From Sneathiellales bacterium (GTDB lineage: Bacteria; Pseudomonadota; Alphaproteobacteria; JANQFL01), in NCBI GenBank assembly GCA_028277845.1, contig JANQFL010000004.1:1-64000 (forward strand): a stretch of 64,000 bases of DNA, in the 5' to 3' direction. This document shows, piece after piece, positions 38,426-46,934 of the stretch (within the stretch, counting starts at the first letter, position 1; every line of letters begins with the position of its first letter). Under the pieces are notes generated by a model. That model was not told where the DNA came from. It did not search any database and saw only the letters and a program-made list of their open reading frames with translations. Made by a program: the position numbers and the translations under genes.

Positions 38426-40054
38426 ATGAGGGGGGCGACGGACATGGTGGTACGAACGGCTGGAAAAAAGACGACCGGAAAATCGAGCAAAAAGAAAACC
38501 GCCGAGCAGCCCAGCATGCGCACCTGGCTGGCCACCCTCGAGGCGGCCGGGCAGTTGAGCACGGTCACGGCCAAGGTCGATTGGGACGAGGAGATCGGTG
38601 CCATCGCACGGGTCAATCTCAGCGTCGGCGGGCCGGCGCTGCTGTTCGAAAACATCAAGGATTACAAGAAGGGCCGCTGCACCCAGTTCATGACCTGCGG
38701 CGTCGGCGACCGGGCGAAGGTGGCGCTGATGCTCGGCCTGCCGGACGACACGCCGGACAAGACCATCGTCCGGCACCTCAAGGACACCTACCGCCAACCT
38801 ATCGAACCGGTGACGGTCGCGACCGGCCCGGTCAAGGACGTTATCCTGCGGGGCGACGACATCGACCTGTGGCAGTTTCCCTCGGTCAAGTGGCATGCCT
38901 CCGACGGCGGCCAGTACATGGACACGTTCTGCGGCGTGGTCACCCACGACCCGGTCACAGACCGGCCCAACATCGGACTCTATCGCGGCCAGGTGCTGGA
39001 CAAACGCAAGATCGGCAAGCTGCTGGTGCCGACCCAGGGCTGGGGTACCCACTTCGGCAAGCACCAGGACGCCGAGCGCCGCATGCCCGTCGCCATCGTG
39101 CACGGCTGGCACGACGCCATGCCGTTCTGCGCCGGCAGCCCGTTCCCCAAGCAGATCTGCGAGTGGGACATGATCGGCGCCATCGTCGGCCAGCCGGTCG
39201 AGCTGGTGGATTGCGAGACGGTGCCGCTGCAGGTCCCGGCGACGGCCGAGATCGTGGTCGAGGGCTGGATCGATCCCGACCCGGCGACCTACGAGATGGA
39301 GGGGCCGTTCGCCGACTATCCCGGGTATCTGGGCGGCAAGCCCTCGCCGAAACCGGTGGTGCAGGTGAGCTGCGTGACCCACCGCAGGAAACCGATCATG
39401 CGCGGTGCGCTGGAAGGCGCGCGGCCGGGGTTCCCGAGCGAGGATTCACCGCTGTGCGCCTATTCCTGGTCGGCCATCGCCTGGAACATGCTGGAGGACG
39501 CGGGCGTCGCCGGCGTCACCGACGTGTGGATGCCGCCGGTCTCCACCGGCACCAACATCGTCATCCAGGTGCGCAAGCGCTACCGCGGCCACGCCACCCA
39601 GATCGGCCACGCCCTGTGGGCCACCGCCGCCGGCCAGTGGTTCTTCAAGAACGTCATGGTGGTTGAGGAGGACATCGACATCCGCGACCGGGAGGCGCTG
39701 GACTGGGCCATGGCCTTCCGGGTCAATGCCAGGCGTGGCGACGTGCTGATCCACGGGCCGACCTACGGCTCGGTACTCGACCCCTCCACCCTGCCCGCCG
39801 ACCGCGACATCGCCAAGTACGGCACCGGCAAATGGCACCGGGTGCTGATCGACGCCACCCGCAGCTGGGAACACGAGCGCAACCCGGACTGGAACGGCAA
39901 CCGCTACCCGCCGCTCAACAAGATCGACCCCGTGCTGGAAGCCAAGGTGCGCAAGCGCTGGAAAAGCTACGGCATCGCGGCGGACTATCTGAGCGAGGAG
40001 AAACGCGAACTGCTGACCATGGCGGAATTGTCGAAACGTTTTTCCGAGGTCTGA
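38426..40054 (+). CDS. UbiD family decarboxylase
   Basis: RTWLATLEAAGQLSTVTAKVDWDEEIGAIARV...GPALLFENIKDYKKGRC...EGPFADYPGYLGGKP, 542 aa. Confidence 0.9.
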   Translation: MRGATDMVVRTAGKKTTGKSSKKKTAEQPSMRTWLATLEAAGQLSTVTAKVDWDEEIGAIARVNLSVGGPALLFENIKDYKKGRCTQFMTCGVGDRAKVALMLGLPDDTPDKTIVRHLKDTYRQPIEPVTVATGPVKDVILRGDDIDLWQFPSVKWHASDGGQYMDTFCGVVTHDPVTDRPNIGLYRGQVLDKRKIGKLLVPTQGWGTHFGKHQDAERRMPVAIVHGWHDAMPFCAGSPFPKQICEWDMIGAIVGQPVELVDCETVPLQVPATAEIVVEGWIDPDPATYEMEGPFADYPGYLGGKPSPKPVVQVSCVTHRRKPIMRGALEGARPGFPSEDSPLCAYSWSAIAWNMLEDAGVAGVTDVWMPPVSTGTNIVIQVRKRYRGHATQIGHALWATAAGQWFFKNVMVVEEDIDIRDREALDWAMAFRVNARRGDVLIHGPTYGSVLDPSTLPADRDIAKYGTGKWHRVLIDATRSWEHERNPDWNGNRYPPLNKIDPVLEAKVRKRWKSYGIAADYLSEEKRELLTMAELSKRFSEV

Positions 40055-40087
40055 TCCGAGCCGCGGCCTGGTACCCCATTCGGTAAC

Positions 40088-40123
40088 AAAAAAACCGGCG
40101 CCTGAGAGGCGCCGGCAGTTTTT
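40088..40123 (-). terminator. Rho-independent terminator of basic secreted protein gene, copy 2
   Basis: On minus strand CCGGCGCC TCTCA GGCGCCGG TTTTTTT. Confidence 0.87.
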
Positions 40124-40163
40124 GGGAGGTTTGCTTCGGTGAATTTTGTCGTGTCTTCTCCGC

Positions 40164-41192
40164 CTACCAGAACTTCAGCTTCATGGCGGCCTTGCCGATA
40201 CTCTTGCCGGCCTTGGAGATGGACTTGCCGATCTTCTTGGCGGTCTTCTTCGGGGTCGAGATGGCCTTGGCGATCTTGACCGTGGTCTTGCCGACGCTCT
40301 TCACGCCGTTGATGGTGTTCTTGGCCATCTTCTTCGGGTTGGTCAGGGTCTTGGCGATCTCGACGGTCTTCTTGGCGGTGTCCACACCCAGCTTGGCGAC
40401 CGCTTTGTGGGCGTTCTTCGGATCCTTCAGGGTGTTCACGGTCCACATCGCGGCGTCCACGGCGTCCGGCAGGTCGGTGCCCAGGACCGTCTCGGCAGCC
40501 ATCAGGCCAACGCCGCCGGTCAGGGCTTTGTACTTCTTCACGGACTTGGCGGTCTTGGCCGCGGACGCGGTGGTCTTGGCGTACTTGGCCGTGCGGGCGA
40601 CGCGGGTGGCCTTGCGGGAGTTGCGGGCAACCTTGCCGGCCTTCAGCGTGCGGGCGGGAGCCTTGGCGACGATGCGCTTGGCCTGGGCCCGCTGGCCGGC
40701 CTTGACGACGCGGGACGGAACCCGGGGGCTGACTTTGGGGCTGGCCTTGGCCTGCAGGGTCTTGGTGACCGAAACTTTCTTCCGGGCGTGGCGGGCGACG
40801 TCGCCCTGGTGGCGCAGCGCGTCACGGTTCTTGGCGATGGCGCGGGTCACTTGTTTGCCCTTGCGGGTCTGCATGCGGTTGTTCATGCGCACGTTCTGGG
40901 CCTTCTGGCCGCGCTTCAAGGTCTGGATGGCGGCCGGCTGCTTGGCGAAGCCCTTGCTGAACTTGTTGAAGCTGGCGCGGGGCTTGGGAGCGCGGGTCGT
41001 GGCGGTGCGGGTTTTCAGGATGCCGCGGGGGGTACCGACGGTGCGGGTCGGCTGGGCGGCGGAGTAACCGTTGCCGGCGGTACGCAGGCCGGTGTCGAAG
41101 CGGACGCCCAGCTTGGGGGCATCGGCCAGGGCTGCGGTGGCGGTGACGGTGACGGTGACGATGGCGGCGGCGGTGATGAATTTCGTGAACAT
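40164..41192 (-). CDS. Signal-peptide-bearing histone-H1-like basic protein, copy 2
   Basis: MFTKFITAAAIVTVTVTATAALADAPKLGVRFD...; long identical blocks shared with copy 1 (LKRGQKAQNVRMNNRMQTRKGKQVTRAIAKNRDALRHQGDVARHARKK; AAETVLGTDLPDAVDAAMWTVNTLKDPKNAHKAV). Confidence 0.8.
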   Translation of the reverse strand: MFTKFITAAAIVTVTVTATAALADAPKLGVRFDTGLRTAGNGYSAAQPTRTVGTPRGILKTRTATTRAPKPRASFNKFSKGFAKQPAAIQTLKRGQKAQNVRMNNRMQTRKGKQVTRAIAKNRDALRHQGDVARHARKKVSVTKTLQAKASPKVSPRVPSRVVKAGQRAQAKRIVAKAPARTLKAGKVARNSRKATRVARTAKYAKTTASAAKTAKSVKKYKALTGGVGLMAAETVLGTDLPDAVDAAMWTVNTLKDPKNAHKAVAKLGVDTAKKTVEIAKTLTNPKKMAKNTINGVKSVGKTTVKIAKAISTPKKTAKKIGKSISKAGKSIGKAAMKLKFW

Positions 41193-41445
41193 GGTGTTTC
41201 CTCTCGGGTTCGGTGTTGTGCCGTTCTGTTGAGAGGATTGTGCCCAAACCGCCCGCCCACCGCCGTGGCGGGCGGCACCCCGGGCCTGTGTTAATTGTCA
41301 CAAATGGGGGTAGATTCGGGGGAAATTGGCGGAAAACGGGGGAAAAAGGCAGGTTCGTCAGACCGTTTGTGGCCAGCAACCAAACGCCATGCCCGGGTCA
41401 AGCCCGGGCAAGACACTAGAGTTTCTTATCTAACCAATATGCCCG

Positions 41446-41850
41446 CTAATCTCCGTCGTGCCGGTGGTCGGTACCCGCTCCCCAGGTCATGACCAGCAGG
41501 CGGCCGGGTCGGCGCGCGAAGAACCTGTGCCAGCAGTTGCGCGGCACGATGGCGACCTGGCCGGGCTCCAGGCGGATGTCGGTGCGGTCGCCCTCGCCCG
41601 GTTCGGGGCCGTGCCAGCAGGTGACGTCGACGGTGGCCGAGACGCTGATGAACATCTCCTCGCCCGCCGGGTGCCGTTCCCAATGGTCCATGTCGCCGGT
41701 CACGTCGAAACCGGTCATCAGGCGTTCGCCGACGGTGCGCTTGCCGGCCATCAGGTCGGGCCAGAAATCCGCGGTCACCGGCACGGCGGTCATGGCGCCG
41801 CCGTCGTCGACGCTGATATAGGTCTCGGTCGGGTCGTGGGCGCCGCTCAT
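41446..41850 (-). CDS. Cupin-domain protein
   Basis: DHWERHPAGEEMFISVSATVDVTCWHG...LEPGQVAIVPRNCWHRFFARRPGRLLVMTWG. Confidence 0.85.
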   Translation of the reverse strand: MSGAHDPTETYISVDDGGAMTAVPVTADFWPDLMAGKRTVGERLMTGFDVTGDMDHWERHPAGEEMFISVSATVDVTCWHGPEPGEGDRTDIRLEPGQVAIVPRNCWHRFFARRPGRLLVMTWGAGTDHRHDGD

Positions 41851-41869
41851 GGTTCGGTTTCCTTGTTTC

Positions 41870-43417
41870 TCAGGGGCGCATGGGGAAGGCCACCGGCACG
41901 GCAGTGCGCAGGGGCGCGGCCAGGTTGGCGAATTCGCACAGCAATGGCCGTGTATCGCGCGGATCGATGATCTCCTCGACCAGGTACTTCTCGGCCGTGC
42001 GGAACGGCGAGCGCACTTGGTTGAGGCGCTGCTCGATATCGGCGCGCAGGGCCTCGGGGTCGTCGGCCGCGGCCAGGTCCGACTTGTAGGCTGCTTCCAA
42101 CCCACCCTCGATGGGCAGGGAGCCCCAGTCGCCGCTCGGCCAGGCGTAGCGGTAGTGAAACCGCGTGTGGTTGCTGTGGGCGGCGCCCGCGACACCGAAC
42201 GACTTGCGGATCAGCACCGAGCACCACGGCGTGCGTGCCTGGTAGACGGCGGCCAGCGCCCGGGCGCCGTGGCGGATGGTGGCCGCCTTCTCCGATGCCG
42301 TGCCGATGAGGAAACCGGGGCAGTCCACGAGATGCACGACGGGCAGGTGGAAGGTCTCGGCCATGTCGACGAAACGGGTCAGCTTGATCGACGAGTCCGC
42401 CGTCCAGGCGCCGCCGTAGATGAACGGGTCGGATGCGACGATGCCGACGGGCCAGCCGTCCAGCCGGGCCAAGCCGGTGATGACCGAGCGTCCGGCATGG
42501 CGGCCGACTTCGAAGAAGCTGCCGGCGTCGACCACGGATTCGATGATCGGCCGCATCTTGTAGACCTTGCGCCGGTCCTTGGGCACGGCGGCGACGAGGT
42601 TTTCGTCGCGGCGATTGACGTCGTCGTCGCAGGCCGCGCGTTCGGGTAGGTCGAAGGTCGAGTTGGGCAGGTAGCTCAGGAACCGCTTGGCCCGTGCGAA
42701 GGCCTCGGCCTCGTCGGCCACTTCGTCGTCGATGGCGCCGTTGCGGGTGTGGATGGAGGAGCCGCCCAGGCCTTCCTTGTCGACCTGCTCGCCGACGCCC
42801 GCCACCACCGGCGGACCGGCGACGAAGAGCTGGCTCTGGTCCTTGATCATGACGGAGTAATGACTGGTGACGGCTCTGGCCGCGCCCAGCCCGGCCACCG
42901 GCCCCATGGCCAGGGCGACCACCGGCACCGTCGCCATGTTGGCCACCACCCAGTCCCAGCCCGGGTTGGCCGGCACGTAGGTGTAACCTTCCATCTCCAA
43001 TGACTTGACCGAGCCGCCGCCGCCGGTGCCCTCGATCAGCCGGATCATGGGCAGGCGCAACTCGTTGGCCATGTGTTCGGCGTCGATCTGCTTCTGGTGG
43101 ATGGCCGCGTCGGCGGCGCCGCCGCGCACGGTAAAATCGTCGGCCGAGACCACGACGGTGCGGCCGTCGATGCGGCCGCGGCCATAGAGCAGGTTCGAAG
43201 GCGAGAAGCCGATCAGGTTGCCGTTCTCGTCGTATTCGGCGCGGCCGGCGATGGCGCCGAGCTCATGAAACGAGCCATCGTCCAGCAGCACATCCAGCCG
43301 CTCGCGCACGGTCTGGCGGCCGGCATCGTGCTGGCGCTTGATCTTCTCCGGCCCGCCCATCCCGTGCGCCAGGGCTTCGCGCCGGCGCAGGTCCTCGATC
43401 TCTTTTTCCCAGCTCAC
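41870..43417 (-). CDS. Biotin-dependent acyl-CoA carboxylase carboxyltransferase subunit
   Basis: RQTVRERLDVLLDDGSFHELGAIAG; VADDFTVRGGAADA-type motif; LIEGTGGGGSVKSLEMEGYTYV. Confidence 0.92.
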   Translation of the reverse strand: MSWEKEIEDLRRREALAHGMGGPEKIKRQHDAGRQTVRERLDVLLDDGSFHELGAIAGRAEYDENGNLIGFSPSNLLYGRGRIDGRTVVVSADDFTVRGGAADAAIHQKQIDAEHMANELRLPMIRLIEGTGGGGSVKSLEMEGYTYVPANPGWDWVVANMATVPVVALAMGPVAGLGAARAVTSHYSVMIKDQSQLFVAGPPVVAGVGEQVDKEGLGGSSIHTRNGAIDDEVADEAEAFARAKRFLSYLPNSTFDLPERAACDDDVNRRDENLVAAVPKDRRKVYKMRPIIESVVDAGSFFEVGRHAGRSVITGLARLDGWPVGIVASDPFIYGGAWTADSSIKLTRFVDMAETFHLPVVHLVDCPGFLIGTASEKAATIRHGARALAAVYQARTPWCSVLIRKSFGVAGAAHSNHTRFHYRYAWPSGDWGSLPIEGGLEAAYKSDLAAADDPEALRADIEQRLNQVRSPFRTAEKYLVEEIIDPRDTRPLLCEFANLAAPLRTAVPVAFPMRP

Positions 43418-43433
43418 AAATCACTCCAACGCG

Positions 43434-43856
43434 TTAATCACCGGCTTGCGGAACGTAGGCCACGGCCTTGATTTCTATCAGTAAATGGGGATGGGGCAGT
43501 TGATGCACGGCGACGGTCGTACGGGCCGGACCGGTGTAGTCGAAGAACCGGGCGTAGGCCTCGTTGTAGCCGCCGAAGTCGTTCATGTTGACCAGATAGG
43601 CGGAGATTTCGACCAGGTCCTCGAGCCCCGCACCGATGGAACCGAGGACCTCGCGGATGTTCTCCAGCACTGCGGTGGTCTGTACGGTGATGTCCAGCTT
43701 GGTGGTGCCCATCTCGTCGACCTCGGCGCCGGCGATGGAGTTGTCGGGCCGCCGCGATGAGGTGCCTGAGATGTAGACGTAATCGCCCGCCCGCTTGAGG
43801 TGGGGATACTTGCCTCTCGGCTTGGCCCTGCCCTCCAATACTTGTCCCGCCGTCAT
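43434..43856 (-). CDS. RidA/YjgF family protein
   Basis: [24 protein letters not shown]...[47 protein letters not shown]. Confidence 0.88.
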   Translation of the reverse strand: MTAGQVLEGRAKPRGKYPHLKRAGDYVYISGTSSRRPDNSIAGAEVDEMGTTKLDITVQTTAVLENIREVLGSIGAGLEDLVEISAYLVNMNDFGGYNEAYARFFDYTGPARTTVAVHQLPHPHLLIEIKAVAYVPQAGD

Positions 43857-43921
43857 GACGCCCCTTCCCTTGTCCGTATCGTTATCCAGGGCGGCGATTG
43901 TACACGGGGAACGACCGACGT

Positions 43922-44893
43922 CTAGGCGGCGGGTCCGTCGAGGAAGGCCCGATAGAGACGGCCGGTGTCGGCCGGGCGGTCCAGCATGGGGACGTGGCCG
44001 CAGCCGGACAGTTCGTGCAGCCGGGCGCCGGGCAGCCGGTCGGCCAACACGCGGGCGCCGGTGATGTGGAAGATGCGGTCCTCGCGGCACCAAATGATCA
44101 GCGAAGGTATGTCGATGCCGGGCGCCAGGTCTTCGAGGCGCGGTGCCGCCGACCCGGCCACCTCCCGCCAGATGCGCCGGTTGTCTTCCGCCAGCGCCGC
44201 TTCCTCGGCTGCCCAGGTTTCGACCACCGGCGCCGGCATGAACGGGGTTTCGGGAAACAGCCAGGCCATGCGGGCGTGGAAGGCCTCGGGACTGGTGACG
44301 ACCAGCGGCGGCGTGTCGCCCCGCCGGATGGCCTGTTCCATGTCGCTGGCTTCGGGCGACGTGACGCCGACCGGGCTGCCGATCAGGGCCAGGCTGCGGA
44401 CACGGCCGGGCATGCGCTCGGCCAGCATGGCGGCCAACTGCCCGCCCATGGAATTGCCGGCCAGGTGAAACGGGCCGTCGGTCACCCGTTCGAGCCACGC
44501 CGCCAGCCGGTCGGCCTGATCCTCGTAATCATAGGCGCCGGCGCCCAGCACGGGATTGCCGCCGAACCCCGGCAGGTCGGGCGCGATGACGCGGTAGCCG
44601 TCCGTCAGCGCCCGGGTCATGTCGATCCAGTGTTCCTTGCGGGCGTAGATACCGTGCAGCAGCACCACCGCCGGTCCCTCCCCGCCTTCCAGATAGCGCA
44701 CCGGGCCGAAGTCCATCTCAACGGACTTGACCTCCAGCCCCGCCGAGGCACGCAGCCCGGCCAGCATCAGCGCCGACACGGGTTTCGGGAACAAAGTTCC
44801 GGCCGCCCAGGCCAGACCCGCCAGTATCGCCACCGCCAACAGCGCGCCGATTGTCCACCGGCGCCCGCGGCCCGTCCTCATTCCGTCACTCAC
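43922..44893 (-). CDS. Alpha/beta hydrolase
   Basis: [14 protein letters not shown]; nucleophile elbow [23 protein letters not shown]. Confidence 0.9.
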   Translation of the reverse strand: MSDGMRTGRGRRWTIGALLAVAILAGLAWAAGTLFPKPVSALMLAGLRASAGLEVKSVEMDFGPVRYLEGGEGPAVVLLHGIYARKEHWIDMTRALTDGYRVIAPDLPGFGGNPVLGAGAYDYEDQADRLAAWLERVTDGPFHLAGNSMGGQLAAMLAERMPGRVRSLALIGSPVGVTSPEASDMEQAIRRGDTPPLVVTSPEAFHARMAWLFPETPFMPAPVVETWAAEEAALAEDNRRIWREVAGSAAPRLEDLAPGIDIPSLIIWCREDRIFHITGARVLADRLPGARLHELSGCGHVPMLDRPADTGRLYRAFLDGPAA

Positions 44894-44921
44894 GACCCGA
44901 TCTCCTTGCTGAATTCGGCAG

Positions 44922-44939
44922 GTAGACTATTTCGTCTAC
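44922..44939. promoter_or_regulatory. Inverted repeat GTAGAC-N6-GTCTAC, probable TetR operator
   Basis: Perfect 6-bp arms in the divergent intergenic region between the hydrolase and tetR. Confidence 0.7.
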
Positions 44940-45017
44940 TACTGTGATAAATATCCGTCGCACGGATAAATGCAAGGTTTATTATTCAGGCGACAGCAAA
45001 CAGACGGACCGGTCTAC

Positions 45018-45581
45018 ATGCCCGCCCCCAAACGCGACCATCTGATCGCCACCGCGCAACGCCTCATCGCCCGGGAAGGGTTCAAGGGCGTCAGCGTCGA
45101 CCGCCTGCTGCAGGAAGCCGGCGTAGCCAAGATGACCCTGTACAAGGGGTTCAAGACGAAAGACGAGCTGATCCTCGAGGTCCTGCGCCGGCGGGATTCG
45201 GAACTGCGCGACTGGTTCATGCGGTCGGTGGAGAGCGCGTCCGACGATCCGCGCGAACGGCTGCTGGCCGGGTTCGATGCCCTGGAGGCCTGGGCGGCCC
45301 GGCCCGACTTCAACGGCTGCCTGTTCGTCAGCGCCCTGTCGGAATACGGCGACGACAGTGCGCCGGCCCACCGGGCGGCCCGCGAACACAAACGCCTGCT
45401 GCTGGACTATGTCGTCGGTCTATGCCGCGACGCCGGCCTGCCCGATCCGGAGACCACCGGCCGCGATCTGCGCCTGCTGATGGAAGGCGCGACGGTGGCC
45501 AGGCTAACGCTGGGACAGACCGACAGCTACCAGCGGGCCAAGGCCATGGCGAAGTCTTTGATCGATAAACAGAGGGTCTAG
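45018..45581 (+). CDS. TetR-family transcriptional regulator
   Basis: RDHLIATAQRLIAREGFKGVSVDRLLQEAGVAKMTLYKGFKTKDELILEVL. Confidence 0.92.
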   Translation: MPAPKRDHLIATAQRLIAREGFKGVSVDRLLQEAGVAKMTLYKGFKTKDELILEVLRRRDSELRDWFMRSVESASDDPRERLLAGFDALEAWAARPDFNGCLFVSALSEYGDDSAPAHRAAREHKRLLLDYVVGLCRDAGLPDPETTGRDLRLLMEGATVARLTLGQTDSYQRAKAMAKSLIDKQRV

Positions 45582-46774
45582 GCCGCGCGCTCCAGGATGA
45601 CGGCGGCGCCAAGACCCGAACCGGCGGGCACGGTGGCGCCGCCGCGCTTGAGGTCGCGTTGCTTCAGGGCGTTGGCCAGGTGTATGGCGATGCGCAGGCC
45701 CGACATGCCGACGGGATGGCCCAATCCGACCGAACCGCCGTCCACGTTCAGACGGTCCCGCGACCAGCCGCCCATGCGCTCGCAGGCCAGCAACTGCACG
45801 GCGAATCCTTCGTTGCATTCGATCAGATCGAGGTCGTCCACCTTCATCTCGGCTGAATCGAGCGCCGCGTTCATGGCGTCGACGCAGGAATAGCCCATGA
45901 AGTGAGGATCGCAGCCGACCATGGCCGTGCCCGGCATGACGATGCGGGCCAGCGGGTCGACGCCGAGGCGTTTCAGCTCGGCCTCGTTGCAAACGATCGC
46001 CGCGGCGGCGCCGTCGTTGATGCTGGCGGCATTTCCGGCGGTGATGACGCCGTCCTTCTGCACGGTGGGCAGGGACGCCAGGGTGTCGACGCTGATGTCG
46101 CGGCGTGGGTTTTCGTCCTTGTCGAAGGTAACCGTGCCCTTGCGCGTCGGAACCTGGATCGGCACGACCTCGTCATCCAGGCGGCCGCCGTCGATGGCGT
46201 CGAGGGCGCGGGTGTGGGAGACCACGGCGTAGGCGTCCATGTCCTCGCGCGAGACCTGGTCGTGCTTGGCGTGGTGCTCGGCCACGTCGACCATGTACCA
46301 GGGATCGTCCCACATCTTGGAACCGGCCAGGGTGCATTCGCGCAGGGTGTCGATGAATTCGCCGTGGCCCAATCGGTGGCCCCAACGCGAGCCCGGCACC
46401 ATGTGCGGCGCGTTGCTCATGGATTCGAGGCCGACGGCCATGACGCAGTCGACCTCGCCGAGCGCCACCTGCTGGGCGCCGAGGATCAGCGCCGCCATGG
46501 ACGAGCAGCACTGCATGTTGACGGTGAAGGCCGGCACCGGATGGGGCACGCCGATGCGTTCGGCGACGATGCGGGCGGGATTGGACTCGGTCATGTCCTG
46601 CAGCACCATGCCGCCGATGACGCGCTTGACGTCCGCCGGCTGCATGCCGTTGCGCTTGAGCAGGCCGTCCGCCACCTGGGTTGCGAACTCGGTCGCCCGC
46701 ATGGGCTGCAAGGAACCGCCGAAGCGCCCGATCGGGCTGCGCACGCCGTCCACCAGATAAGCCTGTCCAACCAT
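45578..46774 (-). CDS. Thiolase (acetyl-CoA acyltransferase)
   Basis: QCCSSMAALILGAQQVALGEVDCVMAVGLESMS; NAASINDGAAA; NVDGGSVGLGHPVGMSGLR. Confidence 0.93.
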   Translation of the reverse strand: MVGQAYLVDGVRSPIGRFGGSLQPMRATEFATQVADGLLKRNGMQPADVKRVIGGMVLQDMTESNPARIVAERIGVPHPVPAFTVNMQCCSSMAALILGAQQVALGEVDCVMAVGLESMSNAPHMVPGSRWGHRLGHGEFIDTLRECTLAGSKMWDDPWYMVDVAEHHAKHDQVSREDMDAYAVVSHTRALDAIDGGRLDDEVVPIQVPTRKGTVTFDKDENPRRDISVDTLASLPTVQKDGVITAGNAASINDGAAAAIVCNEAELKRLGVDPLARIVMPGTAMVGCDPHFMGYSCVDAMNAALDSAEMKVDDLDLIECNEGFAVQLLACERMGGWSRDRLNVDGGSVGLGHPVGMSGLRIAIHLANALKQRDLKRGGATVPAGSGLGAAVILERAA

Positions 46775-46798
46775 GAATGCGTCCTCCATCGGCATTTG

Positions 46799-46814
46799 CC
46801 TAACATACGTTAGG
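46799..46814. promoter_or_regulatory. Operator half of a pair: CCTAACATACGTTAGG
   Basis: Inverted repeat with one central mismatch; same motif as 46875-46892. Confidence 0.75.
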
Positions 46815-46874
46815 TGAAGATTTCGCCAATTTCCCTATGTTCTAAATTGACATTCGATTCAATCCATGTCAATT

Positions 46875-46892
46875 ACCTAACGATCGTTAGGT
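46875..46892. promoter_or_regulatory. Perfect 18-bp palindrome ACCTAACGATCGTTAGGT, probable TetR operator
   Basis: Perfect palindrome in the divergent thiolase/mutase promoter region. Confidence 0.8.
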
Positions 46893-46934
46893 GAATTTCC
46901 TCAAACGCCTGTAGGGAGGCAGCGGGAGACATCC

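Larger units (their letters stand above)
37120..41345. repeat. Pair of ~1.2 kb direct repeats (about 37120-38365 and 40080-41345) flanking ubiD; each includes terminator, CDS and upstream region
   Basis: Shared terminator context (TTTTTGGGAGGTTTGCT), CDS, and upstream TCTCGGGTTCGGTGTTGTGCCGTT(G/C)TGTTGAGAGGATTGTGCCCA and TGTGTTAATTGTCACAAAT. Confidence 0.88.

Noticed and set aside
37447-39666. 739-aa plus-strand Gly/Arg-rich ORF
   Set aside because: Antisense of the basic protein gene running out of frame through ubiD; composition reflects complementing Lys/Ala codons.
40146-41294. 382-aa plus-strand Gly/Leu-rich ORF opposite basic protein copy 2
   Set aside because: Antisense shadow of a repetitive Lys/Ala gene. 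The minus-strand frame has a signal peptide, conserved paralogue and terminator.
46816-46934. Cobalamin riboswitch upstream of the B12 mutase operon
   Set aside because: No B12-box-like core recognised; the region is explained by TetR-type palindromes.
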